Assembly: GCA_000771265.1 (NCBI GenBank)
Contig: JDUB01000002.1
Coordinates: 1 to 64,000 of the forward strand
Reading direction: 5' to 3'
Origin: Bifidobacterium thermophilum DSM 20210
GTDB taxonomy: Bacteria > Actinomycetota > Actinomycetes > Actinomycetales > Bifidobacteriaceae
Length of the DNA: 64,000 bases
Of this stretch, positions 15,605 to 24,231 are shown piece by piece. The notes under the pieces were generated by a model, which did not search any database, was not told where the DNA came from, and was given only the letters and a program-made list of their open reading frames with translations. Position 1 is the first letter of the stretch; every line of letters begins with the position of its first letter. Made by a program: the position numbers and the translations under genes.

Positions 15605-17125
15605 GTGGCTAGTTCTAAACTCGATGAAGTCGTCTCCCTCGCCAAGCGTCGCGGGTTCGTGTTCCCCGCGGGCGAGATCTACGGCGGCACCCGTTCCGCG
15701 TGGGATTACGGCCCGCTCGGCGTCGCGCTGAAAGACAATATCAAGCGTGAATGGTGGCGCTCCATGGTCGTCACCCGTGGCGATGTCGTCGGCGTGGATA
15801 CTTCCATCATCCTGCCGCCGGAAGTGTGGGTTGCATCCGGCCACGTGTCCGTGTTCAATGATCCGCTCATCGAGTGCCTCAACTGCCACAAGCGCCAGCG
15901 TGCCGACAAGTTGCAGGAATCCTATGCAGAAAAGCATGGCGACAAGATGCCGGAGAACGGCCTTGCCGACATCGTGTGCCCGGATTGCGGCGTGCGTGGC
16001 AAGTGGACGGAACCGCGCGACTTCAACATGATGCTGCGCACCCATCTCGGCCCGGTCGAGGACGAGAACTCGCTGCACTATCTACGCCCGGAAACCGCGC
16101 AGGGTATTTTCGTGGACTTCAAGAACGTGATGATGGCGAGCCGTTCCAAGCCGCCGTTCGGCATTGCGAATATGGGCAAGTCGTTCCGCAACGAGATTAC
16201 GCCCGGTAACTTCATCTTCCGTACCCGTGAGTTCGAGCAGATGGAGATGGAGTTCTTCGTCGAGCCCGGCACTGATGAGGATTGGCATCAGTACTGGATT
16301 GATACCCGCACCCGCTGGTACCTTGATTTGGGCATCAACCCGGCGAACCTGCGTCATTACGAGCATCCGAAGGAGAAGCTCGCGCACTATTCGAAGCGCA
16401 CGGTCGATATTGAATACAAGTTCGGCTTCCAGGGTTCCGATTGGGGCGAGCTGGAAGGCATCGCGAACCGTACGGACTTCGATCTGTCCGCCCATGCGAA
16501 GCATTCCGGCGAGGACCTGAGCTACTTCAACCAGGCCACCGGTGAGAAGTACGTGCCGTACGTGATTGAACCGGCCGCCGGCCTGACCCGTTCCCTGATG
16601 GCCTTCCTCGTGGACGCGTACGACGTGGACGAGGCTCCGAACACCAAGGGTGGCGTGGACAAGCGCACGGTGCTACGTCTTGACCCGCGTCTGGCCCCGG
16701 TCAAGGCCGCGGTGCTGCCGCTGAGCAAGAAGCCGCAGTTGCAGACCATTGCTCACAACCTCGCCGCCGACCTGCGTCAGCACGAGTGGATGATCGACTA
16801 CGACGAGGCGGGCGCCATCGGCCGTCGTTACCGTCGTGAGGACGAAATCGGCACCCCGCTGTGCGTCACCGTCGATTTTGACACGCTTGACGACAACGCG
16901 GTCACGATTCGTGAGCGCGACACCATGCAGCAGGAGCGTGTCAGCCTTGACAAGGTCGCCGATTATGTGGCCGACCGCGTGAGCGAGAAGCGCGTGCGCT
17001 ATCCGGAAGGCCCGGCCAGCGTGACTGGCGTGAAGGCGGCCGACGGTGGCGTGGACGTTTCTAAGGAAAGCGGCATCGACGAGACCCAGCCGGTGAAGAT
17101 CGCCGAAGCCGGCGGCCTGTACTGA
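15605..17125 (+). CDS. glyS: Glycyl-tRNA synthetase (single-chain, dimeric type)
   Basis: 506 residues. Charges tRNA-Gly in the cytoplasm. Class II aminoacyl-tRNA synthetase of the alpha-2 type, not the alpha/beta tetramer. Start GTG at 15605 gives [28 protein letters not shown], the expected N-terminus; GAAGGTG lies upstream. Motif 2 region [25 protein letters not shown] and motif 3 region [10 protein letters not shown] are present, as is an anticodon-binding C-terminal domain from about residue 370. A CxxC ... CPDC pattern ([16 protein letters not shown]) near residues 90-135 looks like a zinc knuckle. The array-B dyads lie directly upstream, so their effect on glyS transcription is worth testing. 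Confidence 0.95.
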   Translation: MASSKLDEVVSLAKRRGFVFPAGEIYGGTRSAWDYGPLGVALKDNIKREWWRSMVVTRGDVVGVDTSIILPPEVWVASGHVSVFNDPLIECLNCHKRQRADKLQESYAEKHGDKMPENGLADIVCPDCGVRGKWTEPRDFNMMLRTHLGPVEDENSLHYLRPETAQGIFVDFKNVMMASRSKPPFGIANMGKSFRNEITPGNFIFRTREFEQMEMEFFVEPGTDEDWHQYWIDTRTRWYLDLGINPANLRHYEHPKEKLAHYSKRTVDIEYKFGFQGSDWGELEGIANRTDFDLSAHAKHSGEDLSYFNQATGEKYVPYVIEPAAGLTRSLMAFLVDAYDVDEAPNTKGGVDKRTVLRLDPRLAPVKAAVLPLSKKPQLQTIAHNLAADLRQHEWMIDYDEAGAIGRRYRREDEIGTPLCVTVDFDTLDDNAVTIRERDTMQQERVSLDKVADYVADRVSEKRVRYPEGPASVTGVKAADGGVDVSKESGIDETQPVKIAEAGGLY

Positions 17126-17152
17126 TATCGCTATCGCGCGCGTCATCTTTCT

Positions 17153-17196
17153 ACAAACTGGTTACGTTGGGAAGCCTCTTGGCGTAGCCAGTTTGT
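17153..17196. repeat. 44-bp inverted-repeat element, copy 1
   Basis: ACAAACTGGTTACG ... CGTAGCCAGTTTGT forms a 14-bp stem with one G-T pair, 27 bp after glyS. A second copy with the same arms and length but a different loop is at 35563-35606. It may act as a terminator, or be a dispersed palindromic element. Confidence 0.75.
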
Positions 17197-17288
17197 GAGT
17201 GTGTGCGGTGGAGGAGTACACTCGCACAATCGGTTGGCGGGTGCGCCGGGATGGGAAGTAAGCGCTTACGGGAAAGGAATCCAAGGGT

Positions 17289-18524
17289 ATGAGCAAGCAC
17301 GACGAGGACATCATCGACGAGCGCGGCGATTCCAGACTCGGCGAAGATCCCCGTTCTACGGCGACCGCCGGTCCGGTGCAGATTCATCCCGTGGATCTTG
17401 GGCACATCCATGTGCCGACGCCGGTCATGCTGTCTCCGATGGCAGGCGTGACCAATTGGCCGTTCCGCGTCATCTGCGAAGAGTACGGGCCAGACGGCTT
17501 GTATGTCGCCGAAATGATTACTGCCCGCGCACTCGTGGCCCGCAATCCTAAGGCTTTGCGCCTGTGCCGTTTCGCACCGAGCGAGAAAATCCGCTCCCTG
17601 CAATTGTATGGGGTCGATCCATCCATCGTCGAACAGGCGGCGCGCATTGTCGTCGACAACAATATGGCCGACCATGTCGATCTGAATTTCGGATGTCCGG
17701 TGCCCAAGGTCACCCGGCGCGGTGGCGGTTCTGCGCTTCCATGGAAAACCGACCTGTTCACTGAGGTCATCCACCGCGTGGTGTCCGTGTGCGGGCCGGC
17801 GGGCATTCCCGTGACCGCGAAAATCCGCGTGGGTATCGACCACGAGCACGAGACCTTCCTCGAAGCCGGGCATATCGCCCAGGAGGAGGGCTGTGCCGCC
17901 GTGACCCTCCACGCCCGTACCACCGCCGAATATTATGGCGGCCATTCCGACTGGAGCCGTATCGGCGAATTGGTGGAGCGTCTGGACATTCCCGTGTTCG
18001 GCAACGGGGACATCTGGGGCGCGGATGACGCGTTGACGATGGTGCGTGAAACGGGTTGCGCCGGTGTAGCGATCGGGCGGGGATGCCAGGGCAGGCCGTG
18101 GCTGTTCGCCGATATCAAACACGCCTTCGAAGGCAGCGATGAGAGAACGAACCCGAATCTGGGCCAAGTATGCGCGGTGATTCTTCGTCACGCCGGGTTG
18201 CTCACCGAGTTCTACGACGGTGACGAACGCATGGCGGTGCATGATCTGCGGAAGCATATCGCTTGGTATCTCAAAGGATTCCCGGTCGGAGGCACGACGC
18301 GTAAAGCCTTCATGGAATGTGAAAATATTGCGGATGTCAAGCGTGTCATGGATACGCTCGATCTACAAGCCCCGTACCCGCAGCGAATCATCGACAAACC
18401 GCGCGGGCGTGTGCGATACGCGAAAAAGGTACACCTGCCGTATGGATGGCTTGAGTCCAGGACCACTACACACGAACAACGAGAAACACTGTTCGGCGAC
18501 GATCCGATGGACGTAAGCTATTGA
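17289..18524 (+). CDS. tRNA-dihydrouridine synthase (DusB family)
   Basis: 411 residues. FMN enzyme reducing uridine in the D-loop of tRNA. After ~35 polar residues the TIM barrel starts with VMLSPMAGVTNWPFRVICEE. Further Dus signatures are the catalytic Cys in LNFGCPVPKVTRRGGGSALP, AKIRVGID, LHARTTAEYYGGHSDW (with a flavin-contact His) and GNGDIW ... GVAIGRGCQGRPWLF. A ~75-residue helical C-terminal domain follows. Start ATG at 17289 with AAGGA upstream. Subfamily is inferred by wording of motifs. Confidence 0.92.
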   Translation: MSKHDEDIIDERGDSRLGEDPRSTATAGPVQIHPVDLGHIHVPTPVMLSPMAGVTNWPFRVICEEYGPDGLYVAEMITARALVARNPKALRLCRFAPSEKIRSLQLYGVDPSIVEQAARIVVDNNMADHVDLNFGCPVPKVTRRGGGSALPWKTDLFTEVIHRVVSVCGPAGIPVTAKIRVGIDHEHETFLEAGHIAQEEGCAAVTLHARTTAEYYGGHSDWSRIGELVERLDIPVFGNGDIWGADDALTMVRETGCAGVAIGRGCQGRPWLFADIKHAFEGSDERTNPNLGQVCAVILRHAGLLTEFYDGDERMAVHDLRKHIAWYLKGFPVGGTTRKAFMECENIADVKRVMDTLDLQAPYPQRIIDKPRGRVRYAKKVHLPYGWLESRTTTHEQRETLFGDDPMDVSY

Positions 18525-18639
18525 CAGAACTCTTGGCTGCTCCGCGACACGTGAAAAAATCGCGGTACATACCAAGAAATAACGTATGTGTTACTGGTTT
18601 TGCGCTACAGTTGAGCATAACCGTAAGTGACAGGAGACA

Positions 18640-19941
18640 ATGGTGAGCGAGATTGCCCAGACAGACAATTTCAACGACAAGACCAACATCAAGGTCGTGG
18701 GGGTCGGCGGAGCCGGTGGCAATGCTGTCAACCGCATGATCGTCGAAGGTCTGCAAAACGTTGAATTCGTGGCCATCAACACTGATGCGAAAGATCTGAT
18801 GCGCTCGGACGCCGACATCAAGATCGCGCTCAACGATGCCACCAGCCGTGGGCTTGGCGCTGGTGCGGACCCGGAGAAGGGTGCGAAGGCCGCACAGGAC
18901 CATCAGTCTGATATCGAAGAGGCCTTGAAAGGCTCTGATATGGTCTTCGTGACCTGTGGCGAGGGCGGCGGCACCGGTACCGGCGCCAGCCCGATTGTCG
19001 CGCGCGCCGCAAAGCAGCAGGGCGCACTGACCATCGCCGTGGTCACCAAGCCGTTCAGCTTCGAAGGACCGCGTCGTGAAGCCTCTGCCGAGCTGGGCAT
19101 CGAGAACCTGCGCAAGGAAGTCGACGCGATCATCGTCATTCCGAATGACCGCCTGCTCGAGCTGTCCGACAAGTCCATCGGCATTGTCGATGCGTTCCGA
19201 ACCGCAGATACCGCGTTGCTCGCCGGCGTGCAGGGCATCACCGATCTGATGACCAACAACCCGTACATCCATGTGGACTTCTCCGACGTCACCACCATCC
19301 TTCGCGGTGCCGGAACCGCGCTGTTTGGCATCGGCTCCGCGCGGGGCGAGGACCGGGCCACCCAGGCCGCGGAAATCGCCATCAGCTCGCCGCTGCTTGA
19401 GGAAAGCATCGAGGGCGCGCAAGGTGCGCTGGTCAACATCGCGGGCCCGACCGACCTCAAGCTGCTCGAAGCATCCAACGCCGTCGAACTGGTCAAGAAG
19501 GCCATCCACCCCGAAGCCCAGATTATCTGGGGTCTTTCGCTTGACGACGCCTACGGCGATGAGGTGCGTGTCACCGTCATCGCGGCAGGATTCGACAAGG
19601 CGGGCAAGGAAGCTGCGGACGCGGGCGCCCCGGCAGCAGCTCAGCCGCTTGCCGCCAACGCGCAGCCGACGCAACCGGCGGCAACCCCCGCAGCCCAGCC
19701 GCAGCAAGTGCAGCCGGCCAGCGGGAACCTCATCGACGCCGGTGCCCAGAACCCGGCATCGCCGGCGCCTGAACGCCCGGCTACCGCTCCTTACGTCGTC
19801 CCGCAGCAGAATCCCGCTGCTGGCAACTACGGGTACGGCAACTACGGCCAGTATGGCGATGACGGAGATGCGACCACCGAGCACCGCGTTGTCCCGTCGA
19901 ACGATCCAGGCGATTTGGACATTCCGGATTTCCTGCGGTGA
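18640..19941 (+). CDS. ftsZ: Cell division GTPase FtsZ
   Basis: 433 residues. Tubulin-like GTPase forming the Z ring. Visible are the N-terminal nucleotide-binding start KVVGVGGAGGNAVNRMI, the tubulin signature GGGTGTGASPIVA and the T7 synergy-type loop region VDFSDVTTILRGAGTALFGIG. A ~110-residue Ala/Pro/Gln-rich linker (from about 320) is followed by the conserved C-terminal peptide DIPDFLR, where SepF and other partners bind. AGGAG lies upstream; ATG 18640 or GTG 18643 may start. It is followed 35 bp later by sepF. Confidence 0.97.
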   Translation: MVSEIAQTDNFNDKTNIKVVGVGGAGGNAVNRMIVEGLQNVEFVAINTDAKDLMRSDADIKIALNDATSRGLGAGADPEKGAKAAQDHQSDIEEALKGSDMVFVTCGEGGGTGTGASPIVARAAKQQGALTIAVVTKPFSFEGPRREASAELGIENLRKEVDAIIVIPNDRLLELSDKSIGIVDAFRTADTALLAGVQGITDLMTNNPYIHVDFSDVTTILRGAGTALFGIGSARGEDRATQAAEIAISSPLLEESIEGAQGALVNIAGPTDLKLLEASNAVELVKKAIHPEAQIIWGLSLDDAYGDEVRVTVIAAGFDKAGKEAADAGAPAAAQPLAANAQPTQPAATPAAQPQQVQPASGNLIDAGAQNPASPAPERPATAPYVVPQQNPAAGNYGYGNYGQYGDDGDATTEHRVVPSNDPGDLDIPDFLR

Positions 19942-19976
19942 ACGGCACAAGGCACGAGTAAGTAAAAGGAGCTGAG

Positions 19977-20459
19977 ATGGCTGGGTTCATGAAGAACGCG
20001 ATGTCCTATCTGGGCATGTCCGATGTCGTCGACGACGATGACGACCTGCTCGATCAGGAGGAAGACGACAAGGAATCAACTTTTGATTCCGACCACACGG
20101 TGGCGCCGATGTCAACGTCACAGCCCGCAAGCTCGTCGGCATCGTCGCCGAGCCGTGGAGCCAGCCAGTTCCCGGCGCGTGTCAGCCGGATCACTACGAT
20201 TCACCCGAAAACCTATGACGATGCTCAGCTCGTGGGCCGTGCGATTCGCGACGGTGTGCCAGTCGTGCTGAATCTCACTGGGGTTCCTGAAGCGATTGCC
20301 TATCGTATCGTCGATTTCTCGGCGGGCGTGGTGTTCGGCGTGCGCGGATCCATCGAGCGCGTGACCCCGCGGGTCTTTCTGTTGAGCCCCGCGCAGATCA
20401 ACATCAAGGTCGAGGAACCTGAATCCAAGGCTGCCGGACACGACCTCTTCGCCGATTGA
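19977..20459 (+). CDS. sepF: Cell division protein SepF
   Basis: 160 residues. Membrane anchor for FtsZ in actinobacteria. An N-terminal amphipathic segment (MAGFMKNAMSYLGMSD) is followed by a very acidic stretch (DDDDDLLDQEEDDKE), a Ser-rich linker and the SepF domain from ~residue 60 (ITTIHPKTYDDAQLVGRAIRDGVPVVLNL). Start ATG with AAAGGAG upstream. Gene order ftsZ-sepF-yggT-divIVA is the usual actinobacterial one. Confidence 0.95.
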   Translation: MAGFMKNAMSYLGMSDVVDDDDDLLDQEEDDKESTFDSDHTVAPMSTSQPASSSASSPSRGASQFPARVSRITTIHPKTYDDAQLVGRAIRDGVPVVLNLTGVPEAIAYRIVDFSAGVVFGVRGSIERVTPRVFLLSPAQINIKVEEPESKAAGHDLFAD

Positions 20460-20565
20460 CGCGGTCTGATGCCGGTATGGCTTGGCACCTGCCGACACCG
20501 GTCTTACCGGCACTGGTCCTGCTGGCGCCGACTAGTAGCACAGAACCCAATACCTGTCACCATAT

Positions 20566-20601
20566 GAGGGCTTCGATGAGCGCGTAATCATCGAAGCCCT
20601 C
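20566..20601. terminator. Perfect 14-bp hairpin between sepF and yggT
   Basis: GAGGGCTTCGATGA and its exact complement flank an 8-nt loop. It ends 16 nt before the yggT start, so it could terminate the sepF message or structure the yggT leader. Confidence 0.65.
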
Positions 20602-20617
20602 CTGCTATGCTGGGCCT

Positions 20618-20899
20618 GTGCTTGTATATTTGGCTATCTTCGTGATTAACCTGCTGCTCGACGCATACATCACCGTGCTGTTCATTCGTATGATTCTCGA
20701 CTGGGTGTTCATGCTCGCCCCACAATGGCGTCCGGGGCGTATCGCCGGTGATATTATCGATTTGGTCTACGATCTGACCGAGCCGCCGCTACGGTGGCTG
20801 CGGCGCTATATCCCGCCACTACCGTTGGGGCCGATCGCCATTGACCTGAGCTTCATCGTCCTGTATTTTGCGCTCGGTTTGCTGCGGGCGCTCATCTGA
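20618..20899 (+). CDS. yggT: YggT family membrane protein
   Basis: 93 residues from GTG. Two hydrophobic helices (residues 3-25 and 68-92) flank a conserved short loop (LAPQWRPG ... LTEPPLRWLRRYIPPL). The family is found next to sepF in many Gram-positive genomes and is linked to division or envelope function, but its precise role is not established. Confidence 0.9.
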   Translation: MLVYLAIFVINLLLDAYITVLFIRMILDWVFMLAPQWRPGRIAGDIIDLVYDLTEPPLRWLRRYIPPLPLGPIAIDLSFIVLYFALGLLRALI

Positions 20900-21113
20900 C
20901 GCGAATACTTGTGAACCCTCATGAACACGCGTGCGCGCTTGCGTATCCTCGTAAATGCTGAAGACAGAGTGACGATTCGCTAGGAGAATCGCAGATATCA
21001 TGACCGCGACACGAAAAAAGAGCGCGAAATCGGTCAGGAATTCATATGGGTCGTGCTAGCATCGGTATAGATACCGTCACAGCGAGGCATTACTCAAAGC
21101 GAGGTGGAGATTT

Positions 21114-22544
21114 ATGGCTCTTTTGACGCCAAAGGATATTAGGGAGCATACCTTCCAAACGGTACGCTTCAAGGAAGGCTATGACGTCGACGAAGTCGAT
21201 GACTTCCTTGACCAGGTAACCGAGACGGTCGAAGCTCTCGGCAAGCAGGCGATGCAGAACGGCCCGGCCACGCAGCCTCTCGGCCAGGATGTGGCGAATC
21301 TCAACGCCAAGATTTCCGAGCTGAACAACCAGATTGAATCCCTGAAGAAGGAAAACACCGATCTCAAGGCTGTCGCGGCTACGGCGGGCAATGCCTCTGC
21401 TGCGGATCAGGCAGCGAAGACCGCGACCGAGCAGCTGCACAAGGCTGAAGAGAACAACCGCGCACTCGCTGTGCAGAATGATCAATTCAAGCGTCAGAGC
21501 GAGCAAGCCACCGTTCTTGCCCAGAAGCTCAAGCATGAGAACGACCAGCTCACCGAGCAGGCCAACGGGCTCAACCAGCAGATCGAGCAGGCCAAGGCCC
21601 AGAGCGAACAGCTCAAGAACCAGAATGACCAGCTCAAGAGCCAAGTCGATCGTCTCAGCGCGCAGATTGATCAGCTCACCGCGCAGGCGGCAAAGGAAGC
21701 CGGCAACAAGGACGTCGCCGAGCAGCTGAATGCCGTCACCCGCGAACGCGACCAGTTCCGTGCCAACACGGAGAACCTCAGCCGCGAACTTGCCACTGCA
21801 CGTCAGCAGCTTGCCGTCCAGCAGCAGACCGGCACGCAGGTCAAGGAACTCCAGCGTCAGCTCGAGGAATCCCGTGAGCGTGAGAACAAGCTTCGTGCGC
21901 AAATCGAGAAGGTCGAGCCGAGCACCGAAACCGGCAGCCTCCAGAAGATCGCAGGCGCTGCGCAGAACGCTTCCAGCGAGCCGGAGCGTGCCACCGCAAT
22001 GCTCACCCTGGCTATGCAGCTGCATGACCAGTACGTTGACAAGGGCAAGGCCAAGGCCAAGGAAATCACCGAGGCAAGCCAAGCCAAGTACGAAGAGCTG
22101 GTCACTAAGGCCAACGATTACTCGAGCCGCACCCGCAGCGAGGCAGACGACTACAACAAGTCCACCCGTGCCGATGCTGACGCGTACAACAAGCAGGTTC
22201 ATGCCGATGCCGACGGTTACTCCGTCAAGACCCGTCAGGATGCCGACCTGTACGCGAAGAACAAGCGCGAGGAAGCCGACAACTACGAGGCTGAAGTCCA
22301 GCGTCGTGCTGCCGACTACGACAACAAGACCCGTTCCGGCGCGGACAACTACGCCAAGCAGGTTCGCAGCGAGCTCGAGAACCAGGTCAAGGTCATCGAA
22401 GGCAACATCCAAGGGCTCAAGCAGTTCGAGACCGAGTATCGCACTCGCCTTACTGATTTCCTTGGCCAGCTGATGAATCAGGTGTCCGATTCCAACAACT
22501 ACAGCAAAGTGGACCAGTCCCAGTCCAGCCCGCGTCGTCACTGA
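21114..22544 (+). CDS. divIVA: DivIVA/Wag31 polar growth scaffold, long form with Tyr-rich coiled repeats
   Basis: 476 residues, longer than many actinobacterial homologues. The N-terminal DivIVA domain (LLTPKDIREHTFQTVRFKEGYDVDEVDDFLDQV) binds negatively curved membrane. A long coiled coil (about 60-290) is rich in Gln/Leu/Asn. From about 330 to 425 there are about eight imperfect repeats of roughly 11-13 residues with the pattern (A/S)-(E/D)-A-D-x-Y-x-x-x-x-R, ending at a final coiled segment. Start ATG with GAGGTGG upstream. DivIVA recruits the polar cell-wall machinery; it sits 3' of ftsZ-sepF-yggT as expected. Confidence 0.95.
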   Translation: MALLTPKDIREHTFQTVRFKEGYDVDEVDDFLDQVTETVEALGKQAMQNGPATQPLGQDVANLNAKISELNNQIESLKKENTDLKAVAATAGNASAADQAAKTATEQLHKAEENNRALAVQNDQFKRQSEQATVLAQKLKHENDQLTEQANGLNQQIEQAKAQSEQLKNQNDQLKSQVDRLSAQIDQLTAQAAKEAGNKDVAEQLNAVTRERDQFRANTENLSRELATARQQLAVQQQTGTQVKELQRQLEESRERENKLRAQIEKVEPSTETGSLQKIAGAAQNASSEPERATAMLTLAMQLHDQYVDKGKAKAKEITEASQAKYEELVTKANDYSSRTRSEADDYNKSTRADADAYNKQVHADADGYSVKTRQDADLYAKNKREEADNYEAEVQRRAADYDNKTRSGADNYAKQVRSELENQVKVIEGNIQGLKQFETEYRTRLTDFLGQLMNQVSDSNNYSKVDQSQSSPRRH

Positions 22545-22584
22545 TCGCGGTCTGACCAGGTAACGGTTTTCAGGTTTGGAATCC

Positions 22585-23283
22585 ATGAATCCACCTCAGA
22601 TAACAAGACGGTCGCGTAGCAAGTACGTGGCCGTCTTTGCTGTTGCGGCAGTGATTGTGCTCGTCCTCGACCAAGGGACAAAAGCGTGGGCGAAACAGGC
22701 ACTGTCTGGCGGCAATATCATCGAGGTCATCCCTCATCTGCTGTCTTTTGTTCTCGTGCGCAATCCCGGGGCCTCGCTCGGATTCGCTTCAGGACACACA
22801 TGGGTCATTTCCATTCTCGCCTTCGTGGCGTGCGTGTTGCTGGCGTATGCTTCAGCACAAACCGATTCACACGAGTGGGCGGTCCTGCTGGGCACCGCGT
22901 TCGGCGGGGCTGCAGGCAATCTTATCGACCGTATCGTGTACGCCGAGCATGTGCTTGACGGTCGCGTCGTTGACTTCATTGATTACGGATGGTCGGTCGG
23001 CAATGTTGCGGACATCTTCCTGACCATCGCCGGAATCGGTGTGTGTGCGCTCGTGTTGCGCGGCGTCGCATTCCGCAGCGGTCTAGACGGCCGCAAGCCG
23101 ATTCCTGCGGAAGCTTATTTGTCGGCAACCAGTGACGAACCGGCCGAGATGCCAGCGGAGCCGTCCGAGGAACGGCCTGGATGTGTTATCGCGAGTACCA
23201 GCGGCAGCGACACGGATGCCGGCAAGGCCGATCGGCCCGAAGCGGATAGCGAGGTGAACGGCCGGGGGAGTGGGGCCAAATGA
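22585..23283 (+). CDS. lspA: Lipoprotein signal peptidase
   Basis: Membrane aspartic protease that cuts lipoprotein signal peptides after lipidation. 232 residues from ATG 22585 (AGG 10 nt upstream; a TTG at 22576 is possible). Family blocks are visible: LVLDQGTKAWAKQAL, VRNPGASLGFA, GGAAGNLIDRI and GRVVDFIDYGW ... VGNVADIFL, with the two catalytic Asp in GNLIDR and VGNVAD. Four membrane helices end near residue 165. A polar, Glu/Pro/Ser-rich tail of ~65 residues is extra compared with the usual ~165-residue enzyme. It overlaps the next gene by 4 nt. Confidence 0.94.
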   Translation: MNPPQITRRSRSKYVAVFAVAAVIVLVLDQGTKAWAKQALSGGNIIEVIPHLLSFVLVRNPGASLGFASGHTWVISILAFVACVLLAYASAQTDSHEWAVLLGTAFGGAAGNLIDRIVYAEHVLDGRVVDFIDYGWSVGNVADIFLTIAGIGVCALVLRGVAFRSGLDGRKPIPAEAYLSATSDEPAEMPAEPSEERPGCVIASTSGSDTDAGKADRPEADSEVNGRGSGAK

Positions 23284-24221
23284 GCCGTCTTGCACCAGCG
23301 CCCGACGCCCTGATCGGCAAGCGCTTTGATGTCGCCGTGTCCAAGATGCTCGGCATATCGCGCGCCAAATCCGCCGAACTCATCGAAACCAACCAAGTGC
23401 GCGGTTTGAACCGTGAGATGGCCAAATCAAGCACCCTCATGGAAGGCGATATCGTCGAATTCGATATAGTCGAGGAGCGTATAGAGCCTGAACCTCTCGC
23501 CGAGGACATGGCGGTCGTCTACGAAGATGACGACGTGATCGTGGTGGACAAGCCGGTCGGTGTCGCCGCCCATGCCTCCGTCGGCTGGACCGGCCCGACC
23601 GTCCTCGGCAGTCTGTTGCAGCGTGGCGTGCACATCACCTCGCTCGGGGCGGCTGGTAGGCAGGGCATCGTCAGCCGGTTGGATGTGGGCACCAGCGGGC
23701 TCATGCTCGTATGCAAATCAGATCTCGCCTACAAAGAGATGCGCCGGCAATTCGCCGAACATGAAGTCGTGAAAACCTATCATGCGCTCGTCCAAGGCAA
23801 TCTCAAGGAAGACAAGGCGACCATCGAAGCGCCAATCGGGCGGGCGAAAGTCTCTGATTTCCGCTTCACGGTAACCCCCACCGGCAAGGAAGCGATCACC
23901 CATTGGGATGTGCTCGAACGCTTCGGCGAAGCCACACTGGTGAAAGTCAATCTTGAAACCGGACGAACCCACCAGATCCGCGTCCACTTCTCGTCCATCG
24001 GGCATCCGCTGGTAGGAGATCCGATGTACGGGGCGAACCCGGTGATGGCGAAGGAACTCGGGCTCGAACGCCAGTGGCTGCATGCGATGCAACTGGAATT
24101 CCGCCATCCGCGCACCCATGTGTGGACGACCGTCAAGTCGCGCTACCCTGCGGATTTGCAACACGCGCTGGATTCGCTGGAAGCCAAGCACGCCACGCCG
24201 CCGGTCAACTCGCTTGGTTAG
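23280..24221 (+). CDS. RluA/RluD-family 23S rRNA pseudouridine synthase
   Basis: 313 residues. An N-terminal S4 RNA-binding domain (GKRFDVAVSKMLGISRAKSAELIETNQVRGLNREMAKSS) precedes the catalytic domain. The active-site Asp lies in SRLDVGTSGLMLV; VVDKPVGVAAHAS and ETGRTHQIRVHFSSIGHPLVGDPMYG are typical. Start ATG overlaps the lspA stop (ATGA), so the two are coupled. Closest to RluD by architecture; the exact target uridines are not predictable. Confidence 0.93.
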   Translation: MSRLAPAPDALIGKRFDVAVSKMLGISRAKSAELIETNQVRGLNREMAKSSTLMEGDIVEFDIVEERIEPEPLAEDMAVVYEDDDVIVVDKPVGVAAHASVGWTGPTVLGSLLQRGVHITSLGAAGRQGIVSRLDVGTSGLMLVCKSDLAYKEMRRQFAEHEVVKTYHALVQGNLKEDKATIEAPIGRAKVSDFRFTVTPTGKEAITHWDVLERFGEATLVKVNLETGRTHQIRVHFSSIGHPLVGDPMYGANPVMAKELGLERQWLHAMQLEFRHPRTHVWTTVKSRYPADLQHALDSLEAKHATPPVNSLG

Positions 24222-24231
24222 AGTGGACGGC

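Noticed and set aside
21090-22586. 498-codon minus-strand reading frame opposite divIVA
   Set aside because: It is the antisense shadow of the coiled-coil codons; the plus-strand DivIVA domain is unmistakable.
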